DNA from: Vibrio maritimus
GTDB lineage: Bacteria; Pseudomonadota; Gammaproteobacteria; Enterobacterales; Vibrionaceae
Assembly (NCBI RefSeq): GCF_021441885.1
Contig: NZ_CP090438.1
Span: forward strand, 1,054,001-1,118,000
Direction of reading: 5' to 3'
DNA length: 64,000 nucleotides
Positions 46,251 through 55,390 of the stretch are shown one piece after another. The notes beneath the pieces were generated by a model, which was given only the letters and a program-made list of their open reading frames with translations, did not search any database and was not told the DNA's origin. A program made the position numbers and the translations under genes. The first letter of the stretch is position 1. The number at the start of each line of letters is the position of its first letter.

Positions 46251-47272
46251 TGATAGACAAACTGTGGTTCGGTAATCATCCACTTCGCTTGATATTGTGG
46301 CCGCTGCTGTGGCCGCTAAGCCAACTGTACTTGTTGGTGAGTACTCGTCGACGTCGCGCTTACGAATCAGGGAGTAAACCTCGCTACAAAGCCAAGGTGC
46401 CCGTTATCGTTGTGGGTAATATTACTGCTGGTGGTAATGGAAAAACCCCCATGGTTGTTTGGTTGGTTGAGCACTTGGTACGCCAAGGCAAGCGCCCAGG
46501 TGTCGTCTCTCGAGGCTATGGTGGTAAAGCAGCGCATTATCCATTAATGGTGAGCGCTGAGACGCTACCCTCAGAGTGTGGCGATGAACCAAAGCTAATT
46601 TTCGAGCGCACTCAAGTCCCCGTTTGTGTCGACCCCGTTAGAGTGAATGCAACGAAACAGCTTGAGTCATTGGGTGTCGATGTCATTATCACCGATGATG
46701 GGCTCCAGCATTACGCACTCGACCGCGCTTTTGAAATTATTGTAATCGATGGGGTAAGGCGCTTTGGCAACCAGCAAGCCATCCCATTGGGACCGATGAG
46801 AGAGTCGCTTGCTAGGCTAGATGAGGTTGACCTTAAAGTCGTCAACGGCGGACCGGATTCACAGCAATTACAAATAAACTCAGAAAAGCGCTTTGTCCTC
46901 TGTCCAGACACAGCCGTAAATCTAGTGACGGGAAAAACCGCATCCATTTCTGAGTTGGGTTCGTTAGCCGCATTCGCTGGCATCGGACACCCTCCACGTT
47001 TTTTTGACACCTTAGAAAAGTTGGGCGCAAGCTTGGCCAAAACACAAGGCTTTGCCGATCATCAAGCGTTTGATGCCCAGAGGCTCGCCGAACTCAGTGT
47101 GGGTGTCGATAATGTCATTATGACAGAGAAAGATGCGGTGAAATGCCGCTCGTTTTCAAAGGGCAATTGGTGGTATTTGCCAGTGTCGGCTCAATTTACC
47201 GAGCAAGATAGCCAGCAGATACTTCAAGAAATCAATAAGGTAATAGAAAGTTATGGATCACAGACTGCTTGA
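46250..47272 (+). CDS. lpxK: Tetraacyldisaccharide 4'-kinase LpxK
   Basis: LpxK adds the 4'-phosphate of lipid A at the inner membrane. The 340-residue protein has one N-terminal membrane-associated segment (LRLILWPLLWPLSQLYLL) and the P-loop VVGNITAGGNGKTPMV, with DDGLQHYALDR conserved. The GTG start overlaps the msbA stop by one base, and the end overlaps ycaR by 20 bases. Confidence 0.96.
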   Translation: MIDKLWFGNHPLRLILWPLLWPLSQLYLLVSTRRRRAYESGSKPRYKAKVPVIVVGNITAGGNGKTPMVVWLVEHLVRQGKRPGVVSRGYGGKAAHYPLMVSAETLPSECGDEPKLIFERTQVPVCVDPVRVNATKQLESLGVDVIITDDGLQHYALDRAFEIIVIDGVRRFGNQQAIPLGPMRESLARLDEVDLKVVNGGPDSQQLQINSEKRFVLCPDTAVNLVTGKTASISELGSLAAFAGIGHPPRFFDTLEKLGASLAKTQGFADHQAFDAQRLAELSVGVDNVIMTEKDAVKCRSFSKGNWWYLPVSAQFTEQDSQQILQEINKVIESYGSQTA

Positions 47273-47432
47273 GATCGTGGCATGCCCAGTATGCAAAGGG
47301 AAGCTAACATTCGACAAAGATAAACAGGAGCTTATCTGTAAGCTTGACCGATTGGCTTACCCGATCAAAGAAGGGATTCCAGTGTTGCTTGAACCTGAAG
47401 CAAGACAGATGAGTATGGAAGAGGGTCGATAG
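47253..47432 (+). CDS. ycaR: Trm112-family protein YcaR
   Basis: This 59-residue gene encodes MDHRLLEIVACPVCKGKL and onward, with a single C-x2-C (CPVC) and the LAYPI-EGIPVLL block of UPF0434/Trm112. In E. coli it sits at the same place between lpxK and kdsB. Trm112 relatives activate methyltransferases in eukaryotes; the bacterial role is unknown. It starts inside the end of lpxK and its stop abuts the kdsB ATG, so translation of all three is tightly coupled. Confidence 0.93.
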   Translation: MDHRLLEIVACPVCKGKLTFDKDKQELICKLDRLAYPIKEGIPVLLEPEARQMSMEEGR

Positions 47433-48185
47433 ATGGCATTCACGGTTATCATCCCAGCTCGATATAGCTCCTCACGTCTTCCAGGTAAGCCTTTGGCAGA
47501 TATTTGCGGCAAACCAATGGTGCAGCATGTTTATGAGCGTGCTGTTGAGTCGGGTGCTGACCGAGTCATTGTTGCCACTGATGACGTGAGAATTGAATCA
47601 GCGGTTCAAGCATTTGGTGGAGAAGTCTGTATGACCTCCCCAGATCATCAATCGGGTACTGAGCGCCTAGCGGAAGTGGTTGAGTTAATGGGCATTGAGC
47701 CTGAGCACACAATCGTCAACGTTCAAGGTGATGAGCCGTTAATACCAGCGAGTATCATTAAGCAGGTCGCGGACAATCTGCAATCGAGCCAGGCGCCGAT
47801 GGCGACGCTAGGAGTGACGATTGAGGATGAGGAAGAGGTTTTCAACCCCAATGCTGTAAAGGTTGTCACCGACCAAAATGGCTTCGCCCTTTATTTCAGC
47901 CGTGCCACGATTCCCTGGGATCGAGACGCGTATGCCTCAGAGCCGAAGTCAACTGCGGCAAGCCCTCTAATGCGCCATATTGGCATTTATGCGTATCGAG
48001 CAGGCTTTATCAACACCTACATCAATTGGGCGCCAAGTGCACTTGAGAAGATTGAATCTCTCGAGCAGCTCCGTGTGCTTTGGTATGGTGAGCGTATTCA
48101 CGTCGAACTGGCAAAAGAGGCGCCCCCTGCAGGTGTCGATACGCCAGAAGATCTTGATAAAGTGCGAGCACTTTTGTCGAAGTAA
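47433..48185 (+). CDS. kdsB: CMP-KDO synthetase KdsB
   Basis: KdsB activates KDO as CMP-KDO for inner-core LPS. The 250-residue protein has the nucleotidyltransferase start IIPARYSSSRLPGKPL, the NVQGDEPLI metal-binding block and RHIGIYAYRAGF. The ATG follows the ycaR stop with no spacing; AAGAGGGT lies just upstream. Confidence 0.97.
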   Translation: MAFTVIIPARYSSSRLPGKPLADICGKPMVQHVYERAVESGADRVIVATDDVRIESAVQAFGGEVCMTSPDHQSGTERLAEVVELMGIEPEHTIVNVQGDEPLIPASIIKQVADNLQSSQAPMATLGVTIEDEEEVFNPNAVKVVTDQNGFALYFSRATIPWDRDAYASEPKSTAASPLMRHIGIYAYRAGFINTYINWAPSALEKIESLEQLRVLWYGERIHVELAKEAPPAGVDTPEDLDKVRALLSK

Positions 48186-48191
48186 TGTTTG

Positions 48192-48222
48192 AAAACGCCG
48201 CTGGAATCAGCGGCGTTTTTTT
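48192..48222. terminator. Bidirectional terminator between kdsB and rluE
   Basis: AAAACGCCGCTG and CAGCGGCGTTTT form a perfect twelve-pair stem with a four-base loop, with T residues on the right. Confidence 0.88.
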
Positions 48223-48922
48223 AGTTTAGCTGCGAAACAGGGATCTCTTTCCATTCGCCAGGTTGCAACTCATCTAGGCTGAACCGCCCCATTTTCGCGC
48301 GAATTAATCTAAGCGTTGGGAAACCAATATGAGCGGTCATACGGCGCACCTGACGATTTCGCCCTTCAATGATAGTGACACTTAGCCAAGTCGTTGGGAT
48401 ATTAGCGCGAAATCGCACAGGAGGGTGTCGCTCCCAAACCGTAGGGGCGTCCATGCGTTCGATTTTGGCAGGCAGTGTCGGCCCATCTTTCAGTGTCACG
48501 CCACTTCTTAGCTTGTCTAACTCTGCTTCGGATGGATCACCGTCGACTTGCACCCAATAGGTCTTCTCAGACTTTGATTGTGGTTGCGTCAATCTTGCCT
48601 GCAAGACGCCATCGTTAGTCAGCACCATTAACCCTTCGCTATCGCGATCAAGTCGGCCTGCGGCGTAAACATCTTTTATCGGGATGTAGTCTGCGAGCGT
48701 TTTTCTTCCCTCGCCATCAGTAAACTGACTTAAGGTGTCGTAGGGCTTATTGAACAGAATCACTTTTCTTTCACTCGGGGTAGGTCGCTTCTTTTCGGTC
48801 CGCTTTGGGTTGCCTGAACGACGTTTTTGATTCGCCCTTTGACCATGACTTTTTTGTTTGAATTGACTCGATGAAGAACGCGAAACACGCTGGGAACCCT
48901 TACGCGTTGTTTTAATCGTCAT
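48221..48922 (-). CDS. rluE: 23S rRNA pseudouridine2457 synthase RluE
   Basis: RluE modifies U2457 of 23S rRNA. The 233-residue protein has a 50-residue basic, Ser/Arg/Lys-rich N-terminal extension and then the RsuA-type catalytic domain: ILFNKPYDTLSQFTDGEGR, the catalytic Asp in AAGRLDRDSEG, and GRNRQVRRM. No S4 domain is present, as in other RluE proteins. It is divergent from icd. Confidence 0.93.
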   Translation of the reverse strand: MTIKTTRKGSQRVSRSSSSQFKQKSHGQRANQKRRSGNPKRTEKKRPTPSERKVILFNKPYDTLSQFTDGEGRKTLADYIPIKDVYAAGRLDRDSEGLMVLTNDGVLQARLTQPQSKSEKTYWVQVDGDPSEAELDKLRSGVTLKDGPTLPAKIERMDAPTVWERHPPVRFRANIPTTWLSVTIIEGRNRQVRRMTAHIGFPTLRLIRAKMGRFSLDELQPGEWKEIPVSQLN

Positions 48923-49234
48923 GTTAACTACCTTGCAAAAATGTAAACGAACTGTGTGGTTTAGTTTTGTCTACGGGTGTTTTGAGCTATCATGAGCGCG
49001 CTCAAAAACAGGAATAACGCACAAGATAATAGACTAATTGACCAATTTTGTTTAATTATAAGTGCTTAGGATTTCGTTTGACTGAACAAAACTACGCCAA
49101 AACGATGAGTTTTCATCTGCAGTTGTCTTAGGTTTGCTCTCGAGTTGGTGTCCAGTCAAAACGTTTACGCCTTCCAAATGGAGGCGTTAATTGATAAAGG
49201 GTGCTCAGCCCGATTAGAACGATAGGGAAATTTC
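48923..49234. other. Divergent control region rluE/icd
   Basis: No gene is seen. An inverted repeat TTTTGAGC / GCTCAAAA lies at 48980-49007. TTGACC (49038) and TTGACT (49078) are possible -35 sites for icd, but neither has a well-spaced -10, so the icd promoter is unassigned. The icd ATG has AGGGAAA upstream. Confidence 0.4.
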
Positions 49235-51457
49235 ATGCCTACAGAAAAGCCGACAATCATCTATACCATTACTGATGAAGCGCCAGCGCTGGCAACATAT
49301 TCATTGCTACCGATCATTCAGTCATTCACCGCGTCTTCAGGTATTGATGTTGAAACAAGAGATATTTCACTAGCAGGGCGTATCATTGCCAACTTCCCTG
49401 ACTATCTCAAAGAAGAACAACGCATTGGTGATGCGTTAGCAGAGCTTGGTGAACTAGCCAAAACACCTGAAGCAAACATCATTAAACTACCAAACATCTC
49501 TGCATCGATTCCTCAGCTACAAGCTGCTATCAAAGAACTTCAAGCTAATGGCTACGATCTTCCAGATTACCCGGAAGAGCCTGCAAATGCAGAGCAAGAA
49601 GCCGTTAAAGCGGTGTATGACAAAATTAAAGGCAGTGCTGTAAACCCAGTACTGCGTGAAGGTAACTCAGACCGTCGCGCGCCACTATCTGTGAAAAACT
49701 ACGCAAAGAAAAATCCTCACTCAATGGGCGCGTGGGCATCAGATTCTAAGTCTCATGTTTCTAGCATGTCTGATAGCGATTTCTTCGGTAGTGAAAAGTC
49801 AGTAACGACGACAGGCGCAACCGATGTGAAGATTCAGTTCACTTCATCAGCAGGTGAGACAAAAATACTTAAAGAAAAGGTTGCATTGCAAGCAGGCGAA
49901 ATCATTGACGCTTCTGTAATGAACAAAAACGCGCTTGTTGCGTTCTTCGAAGAGCAAATTGAAGACGCTAAGAAACAAGACGTACTACTTTCTCTGCATA
50001 TGAAAGCGACCATGATGAAGGTATCTGACCCGGTCATCTTTGGTCACGCCGTTAAGGTTTACTACAAAGCGGTATTTGACAAGCATGGCGAGCTTTTTGA
50101 TGAGCTGGGCGTTGATGTCAATAACGGTATCGGTGATGTGTATGCGAAGATTGCATCACTTCCAGCAGCGCAGAAATCGGAAATTGAAGCTGATCTAGCA
50201 GCGGTATACGAGGCACAGCCTCCACTGGCTATGGTTGATTCAGATCGTGGTATTACGAACCTGCACGTACCTAGTGACATCATTGTTGATGCATCGATGC
50301 CGGCAATGCTGCGCTCTTCTGGCCAGATGTGGGGTCCAGATGGTAAGCAAAAAGACACGAAAGCGATGATCCCAGATCGCAGCTACGCAAGCATCTATCA
50401 AGCGGTTATCGACTTCTGTAAGCAGCACGGTGCGTTCGATCCAACGACGATGGGTAGCGTACCTAACGTGGGTTTGATGGCGCAAAAAGCAGAAGAGTAC
50501 GGCTCTCACGATAAAACCTTTATTATGAGTGATGCTGGTACGGTTTCTGTCGTTGATACAGAGGGTAATGTTCTTATTGAACAATCCGTTGAGGAAGGCG
50601 ATATCTTCCGTATGTGTCAGGTGAAAGACGCGCCGATTCAAGACTGGGTCAAGTTGGCGGTAACACGTGCACGCGCTTCAAGCACACCGGCTGTGTTCTG
50701 GCTAGATGAAAATCGTGCACACGATGCAGAGCTGATTAAGAAAGTGAATCAGTACCTTCCTCAGCACGACACAGCAGGTCTAGAGATCCATATTAAGGCG
50801 CCGCTAGAAGCAACACTATTCTCGCTAGAGCGTATTAAAGAGGGTCTAGATACTATCTCGGTAACAGGTAACGTACTTCGAGACTACCTAACCGATTTGT
50901 TCCCAATTCTAGAATTGGGTACGTCAGCAAAAATGCTGTCTATCGTTCCACTGATGAATGGTGGTGGTCTGTTTGAGACCGGTGCGGGTGGTTCTGCGCC
51001 TAAGCACGTTCAGCAAGTACAAAAAGAAAACCACCTACGTTGGGATTCTTTGGGTGAGTTCTTAGCCTTAGCTGCTTCTCTAGAGCACCTAGCGGTGGTT
51101 TCTGGCAAAGAGAAAGCAAATGTACTCGCGAAAGCTCTAGACTCAGCGACAGGCAAGTTTCTAGACGAAAACAAGTCACCTTCACGTAAAGTGGGTGAGC
51201 TAGACAACCGTGGTTCTCACTACTACCTAGCACTCTACTGGGCTCAAGCTCTCGCGGTTCAAACTGAAGATGCAGCATTAGCCGAAGAATTTGCACCGAT
51301 TGCAGAACAACTAGCGTCTAATGAAAGCATCATCGTTTCTGAATTGAATAACGCTCAAGGCGTTGCAGGTGATCTTGGCGGTTACTATCAACCGAATGAC
51401 GTGAAAGCTTCTTCACTAATGCGCCCAAGCGCGACGCTGAATAGCATTATCGGCTAA
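49235..51457 (+). CDS. icd: Monomeric NADP-dependent isocitrate dehydrogenase
   Basis: This 740-residue enzyme is the large monomeric IDH (IDH-II type), converting isocitrate to 2-oxoglutarate with NADP. It is unrelated in size to the 416-residue dimeric E. coli Icd. The substrate loop PLSVKNYAKKNPHSMGAW and the LHMKATMMKVSDP block are typical. Vibrio and related marine bacteria often carry this form. It is a single-gene unit with a strong terminator. Confidence 0.96.
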   Translation: MPTEKPTIIYTITDEAPALATYSLLPIIQSFTASSGIDVETRDISLAGRIIANFPDYLKEEQRIGDALAELGELAKTPEANIIKLPNISASIPQLQAAIKELQANGYDLPDYPEEPANAEQEAVKAVYDKIKGSAVNPVLREGNSDRRAPLSVKNYAKKNPHSMGAWASDSKSHVSSMSDSDFFGSEKSVTTTGATDVKIQFTSSAGETKILKEKVALQAGEIIDASVMNKNALVAFFEEQIEDAKKQDVLLSLHMKATMMKVSDPVIFGHAVKVYYKAVFDKHGELFDELGVDVNNGIGDVYAKIASLPAAQKSEIEADLAAVYEAQPPLAMVDSDRGITNLHVPSDIIVDASMPAMLRSSGQMWGPDGKQKDTKAMIPDRSYASIYQAVIDFCKQHGAFDPTTMGSVPNVGLMAQKAEEYGSHDKTFIMSDAGTVSVVDTEGNVLIEQSVEEGDIFRMCQVKDAPIQDWVKLAVTRARASSTPAVFWLDENRAHDAELIKKVNQYLPQHDTAGLEIHIKAPLEATLFSLERIKEGLDTISVTGNVLRDYLTDLFPILELGTSAKMLSIVPLMNGGGLFETGAGGSAPKHVQQVQKENHLRWDSLGEFLALAASLEHLAVVSGKEKANVLAKALDSATGKFLDENKSPSRKVGELDNRGSHYYLALYWAQALAVQTEDAALAEEFAPIAEQLASNESIIVSELNNAQGVAGDLGGYYQPNDVKASSLMRPSATLNSIIG

Positions 51458-51471
51458 CAGTGACTAGATAT

Positions 51472-51499
51472 AAAAAAACCACCTTCGGGTGGTTTTTTT
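51472..51499 (+). terminator. Terminator of icd
   Basis: AAAAAAACCACC and GGTGGTTTTTTT pair around a TTCG tetraloop, a near-ideal intrinsic terminator that also suits the convergent cspD gene. Confidence 0.92.
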
Positions 51500-51553
51500 A
51501 ATCCTGTGGTCAGTACTTCTAGTGTAACGTTGGATTGGATTTGTGATGCTTTA

Positions 51554-51775
51554 CTACTTCGCTAAATCACCTTCTACCGGAGTGACCGAACTTGCGTGGT
51601 AGCCCTTTGGTCCTTCTTCTACTTCGTAGTTGACTTGCTGACCGGCTTTAAGAGTGCGGTAGCCATCCATTTTAATTGTTGAGTAGTGCGCGAAAATATC
51701 GCCGTCTTCACCCTCTGGACAAATAAAGCCAAATCCCTTGGCATTGTTAAACCATTTTACTGTACCTGTCGCCAT
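51554..51775 (-). CDS. cspD: Cold-shock-like protein CspD
   Basis: CspD is a single-strand nucleic-acid binding protein; in E. coli it is stationary-phase induced and inhibits replication. The 73-residue protein has RNP1 (KGFGFICPEG) and RNP2 (DIFAHYS). I use the ATG at 51775 (MATGTVKWFNN); the opening at 51784 adds three residues only. It is divergent from clpSA, as in E. coli. Confidence 0.94.
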   Translation of the reverse strand: MATGTVKWFNNAKGFGFICPEGEDGDIFAHYSTIKMDGYRTLKAGQQVNYEVEEGPKGYHASSVTPVEGDLAK

Positions 51776-52323
51776 GCTATACATCCCTCATGCATTTTGT
51801 AACTGAAGTTGTGGTAGAAGATACTGACCTTCGGTAAATCTACTGACTTCATGAGACTATTCGCTCCAAATCATCGTATTTAGCACCAGTGGCTAGCCAA
51901 AATCAGCGAGTTCACTGTGAGAAATTTCCCATACGCTGGGGCATACTGATTCAAAACTTGTTAAATTTTAGTCACTAGTTAACCACTCTAGTCAAACATT
52001 GAGCGTAGTCAATAGGAAACTAGTATAAATAACTACATATTCTATACATATGCGCTTTGGTTTTAACAAATGTGCAATGAAACGCTTCTGTTTACATAGG
52101 CTTACTGTATGCTAGAGGGGAGGGAGGATAACTTTTTTCAACGTGGCTCATATGTGACACACACTAATAGCATTGTTTTGTTTGCAGCGATACAATTGGT
52201 GCATTAGTCTCTTAATAAGAGATGTTTTTCGAGTGGCAGATTGAAAGCAACTTAGCTGAGAAGCTCAGACTAGATACTGTCACATTGTGATGAATTTTTA
52301 AGAAAACTCTCGAACATCTGGCC
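51776..52323. other. Long intergenic region cspD/clpS
   Basis: This 548-base region contains the divergent cspD and clpSA promoters and no convincing gene. It has ACTAGT at two places, a purine-rich run (GAGGGGAGGGAGG) near 52115, and TGTGACACACAC near 52154 that resembles one half of a CRP site. A 32-codon opening from an ATG near 52109 has no sign of being real. The gap is long for an E. coli-like cspD/clpS region. Confidence 0.45.
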
Positions 52324-52644
52324 ATGAGTAAAAATTTTGAATGGGTGACTCCAGACTCAGATTTATTGGAGAAAGAAAAAACTAAGGTTGAGCCACCGGC
52401 GCTGTATAACGTTATCCTCAATAACGATGATTACACCCCGATGGACTTTGTTGTAGAAATCTTGGAACGCTTTTTTTCACTCAACGAGGATAAAGCAACG
52501 CAGGTGATGCTAGCTGTACACTATGAAGGTAAAGCCGTCTGTGGCACCTACACTGCTGAAGTTGCTGAAACGAAAGTTGCTCAAGTGACCATGTATTCAA
52601 GGGAACATGAACACCCACTTTTGTGTACCATGGAAAAAGCCTAA
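52324..52644 (+). CDS. clpS: ClpS adaptor (N-recognin)
   Basis: ClpS binds proteins with N-terminal Leu, Phe, Tyr or Trp and delivers them to ClpAP. The 106-residue protein has the core PPALYNVILNNDDYTPMDFV, whose Asn/Asp residues line the N-degron pocket, and MLAVHYEGKAVCGTYT. It is followed 41 bases later by clpA. No strong Shine-Dalgarno precedes the ATG. Confidence 0.96.
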   Translation: MSKNFEWVTPDSDLLEKEKTKVEPPALYNVILNNDDYTPMDFVVEILERFFSLNEDKATQVMLAVHYEGKAVCGTYTAEVAETKVAQVTMYSREHEHPLLCTMEKA

Positions 52645-52685
52645 TTTTCGCTTGAATGGCGCTTGCCATTCCTTAGGAGGTACTT

Positions 52686-54968
52686 ATGCTGAATAAAGAA
52701 CTAGAATCGAGTCTGAACGGTGCATTCGCTCGTGCCCGCGACAAAAGACATGAATTCATGACCGTAGAGCATCTCCTTTTAGCTTTGTTGGAAAATGACT
52801 CGGCTAAAGAGGCCCTAACAGCATGCAACGCTAACCTAGAAACGTTGCGTAATGAGTTGGATATTTTCATCGATCAAACCACTCCGCTCATTCCAGACTC
52901 TGACGATACAAGAGAAACCCAGCCTACGCTTAGTTTCCAACGAGTACTTCAGCGTGCCGTCTTCCATGTTCAATCATCTGGTCGCAGTGAAGTGACCGGT
53001 GCCAACGTTCTGGTCGCCATTTTCAGCGAGCAGGAATCTCATGCGGCTTATCTTCTAAAGAAGAATGACATTAGCCGACTAGACATTGTTAACTTTATCT
53101 CACACGGGATCACCAAGAATGCCGGCCCTTCAGGTGATGAGCCTTCTAGTGGTTCGTTAGGCGGTAGCAGCGAAAGCATTGAAGATGCGAACAGCGAAGA
53201 CCGCTTAGAGAGCTTTGCAACCAACCTGAACCAAGTTGCAAAAGCGGGGAATATTGACCCTCTCATTGGGCGTGATAAAGAGCTAGAGCGTACAATCCAA
53301 GTCCTTTGCCGACGTCGTAAAAACAACCCGTTGTTAGTGGGTGAAGCGGGTGTTGGTAAGACGGCGATTGCAGAAGGGCTTGCGTGGAGAATCGTCGAAG
53401 GTCAAGTACCTGAAGTCATCAAAGACAGCGTTATCTATTCTCTGGATATCGGTTCGCTTCTCGCGGGCACCAAATATCGCGGTGACTTCGAGAAACGCTT
53501 CAAGGCAATCCTGAAACAGCTTGAGAAAGAAGACGATGCCATCCTATTCATCGATGAAATTCACACCATCATAGGAGCAGGTGCTGCGTCTGGTGGTCAA
53601 GTTGACGCCGCTAACTTGATTAAACCTCTATTGAGTAGTGGTAAATTGCGCTGTATCGGTTCGACGACCTACCAAGAATACAGCAACATCTTTGACAAAG
53701 AGCGCGCGCTGTCTCGTCGATTCCAGAAAATTGACGTGGTGGAACCATCTTTAGATGACACCACTAAGATTTTGATGGGTTTGAAACCTAAGTACGAAGA
53801 GCACCACGAAGTACGTTATACCAACAAAGCACTGCGTGCTGCGGTAGAGCTGTCGGCTAAATACATTAATGAGCGTCACCTTCCAGACAAAGCCATTGAT
53901 GTAATCGATGAAGCTGGTGCTCGTAGCCGCTTGGTTCCTGCTAGCCGTCGCAAGAAAACTGTGGGTGTCGCGGACATCGAAGCCATGGTGGCTAAGATGG
54001 CTAGGATCCCAGAGAAATCAGTATCTTCTTCTGACAAAGACATTCTTCAGAATCTTGATGAGAAGATGAAGATGTTGGTATTCGGACAAGACCAAGCGAT
54101 CGATGTGCTTAGTGAAGCAATCAAGATGACTCGCGCAGGTCTTGGCAATGAGGATAAACCTGTAGGTTCGTTCTTGTTCGCAGGTCCTACTGGGGTAGGT
54201 AAAACAGAAGTGACAGTTCAGCTGTCGAAACTGCTGGGCATCGAATTGCTTCGCTTTGATATGTCTGAATACGGCGAGAGACACTCGGTAAGCCGTTTGA
54301 TCGGTGCACCTCCGGGTTATGTAGGTTATGACCAAGGCGGTCTATTGACTGACGCTGTTATTAAGCATCCGCACTCTGTCGTTCTTCTCGACGAGATTGA
54401 GAAGGCTCACCCAGATATCTTCAACCTGCTATTGCAAGTGATGGATAATGGTACGCTGACGGACAACAACGGCCGCAAAGCCGATTTCCGAAATGTCATT
54501 TTGGTTATGACCAGTAATGCTGGTGTAACCGAGACAGAGAAGAAATCGATTGGTCTTATCCAGCAAGACCATAAACCTGATGCGATGGGCGCGATTAAGC
54601 GTGTGTTCACACCAGAGTTCCGTAACCGCCTTGACGGTATCATCTGGTTCAACAGCTTAGATGATGTTGTCATTCACCAAGTGGTCGACAAGTTTATTGT
54701 TGAGCTGCAAGCGCAGCTAGATTCACGCGGAGTATCTCTAGAGGTGTCTGATGAAGCTCGTGACTGGTTAGCTGTTAAAGGTTACGACAAGACCATGGGG
54801 GCACGTCCAATGGGGCGCGTCATCCAAGACAAGCTCAAAAAGCCACTGGCCAACGAGCTGTTGTTTGGTAGCTTAGTCGATGGCGGTACGGTGCGTGTTT
54901 CTTTGGAAGAGGATGATCTCGCATTCGAATACATTGGCTCGAAGGAAGCGGCTGAAGCGCATCACTAA
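52686..54968 (+). CDS. clpA: ClpA unfoldase
   Basis: ClpA is the double-ring AAA+ unfoldase of ClpAP. The 760-residue protein has the N-domain that binds ClpS (1-145), an acidic/Ser linker (about 147-172), D1 with Walker A GEAGVGKTA (219-227) and D2 with Walker A GPTGVGKTE (about 500). There is no ClpB-type middle coiled coil. The ClpP-docking IGL loop corresponds to the KKSIGLIQQ segment. AGGAGG precedes the ATG. Confidence 0.97.
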   Translation: MLNKELESSLNGAFARARDKRHEFMTVEHLLLALLENDSAKEALTACNANLETLRNELDIFIDQTTPLIPDSDDTRETQPTLSFQRVLQRAVFHVQSSGRSEVTGANVLVAIFSEQESHAAYLLKKNDISRLDIVNFISHGITKNAGPSGDEPSSGSLGGSSESIEDANSEDRLESFATNLNQVAKAGNIDPLIGRDKELERTIQVLCRRRKNNPLLVGEAGVGKTAIAEGLAWRIVEGQVPEVIKDSVIYSLDIGSLLAGTKYRGDFEKRFKAILKQLEKEDDAILFIDEIHTIIGAGAASGGQVDAANLIKPLLSSGKLRCIGSTTYQEYSNIFDKERALSRRFQKIDVVEPSLDDTTKILMGLKPKYEEHHEVRYTNKALRAAVELSAKYINERHLPDKAIDVIDEAGARSRLVPASRRKKTVGVADIEAMVAKMARIPEKSVSSSDKDILQNLDEKMKMLVFGQDQAIDVLSEAIKMTRAGLGNEDKPVGSFLFAGPTGVGKTEVTVQLSKLLGIELLRFDMSEYGERHSVSRLIGAPPGYVGYDQGGLLTDAVIKHPHSVVLLDEIEKAHPDIFNLLLQVMDNGTLTDNNGRKADFRNVILVMTSNAGVTETEKKSIGLIQQDHKPDAMGAIKRVFTPEFRNRLDGIIWFNSLDDVVIHQVVDKFIVELQAQLDSRGVSLEVSDEARDWLAVKGYDKTMGARPMGRVIQDKLKKPLANELLFGSLVDGGTVRVSLEEDDLAFEYIGSKEAAEAHH

Positions 54969-54984
54969 CACATTCGCCAAGTAA

Positions 54985-55016
54985 TAAAAAAGCGTACCCA
55001 AATGGGTACGCTTTTT
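54985..55016 (+). terminator. Terminator of clpSA
   Basis: AAAAAGCGTACCCA pairs with TGGGTACGCTTTTT. Confidence 0.88.
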
Positions 55017-55040
55017 AGTATCTGATGTGGAGATCACAAT

Positions 55041-55069
55041 AAAAAACGGAGCCGAGAGCTCCGTTTTTT
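55041..55069 (-). terminator. Terminator of infA
   Basis: AAAAAACGGAGC and GCTCCGTTTTTT form a twelve-pair stem with a five-base loop. Lying 25 bases after the clpA terminator, it serves the opposite strand. Confidence 0.85.
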
Positions 55070-55090
55070 ATTGCATTCGACAATCGTAGA

Positions 55091-55309
55091 TTAACGAGCG
55101 CGGAAGACGATGCGGCCTTTAGATAGGTCGTATGGAGTCATCTCTACAGTTACTTTGTCACCAGTAAGGATACGGATGTAGTTTTTACGCATCTTACCAG
55201 AGATGTGTGCAGTAACTACGTGACCGTTTTCTAGTTCAACACGGAACATTGTGTTTGGTAGAGTATCAAGAACAGTGCCTTGCATCTCAATTACGTCTTC
55301 TTTAGCCAT
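55091..55309 (-). CDS. infA: Translation initiation factor IF-1
   Basis: This is a 72-residue IF-1 with the OB fold (MAKEDVIEMQGTVLDTLPNT onward, ending KGRIVFRAR). It binds the ribosomal A site during initiation. AAGAGGAT precedes the start. It follows bpt on the same strand after an 81-base gap, so it may have its own promoter. Confidence 0.98.
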   Translation of the reverse strand: MAKEDVIEMQGTVLDTLPNTMFRVELENGHVVTAHISGKMRKNYIRILTGDKVTVEMTPYDLSKGRIVFRAR

Positions 55310-55390
55310 TTAATCCTCTTTCGAAATGTGGCGTTTTTAACGGCGAGCATTGTGCCGCTAAAATCTCAATATGTAAAGTTGCGGTGTATT

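Noticed and set aside
54969..55090. Possible tRNA-Ser between clpA and infA, as in E. coli
   Set aside because: The 120-base gap is filled by two back-to-back terminators; no cloverleaf can be drawn.
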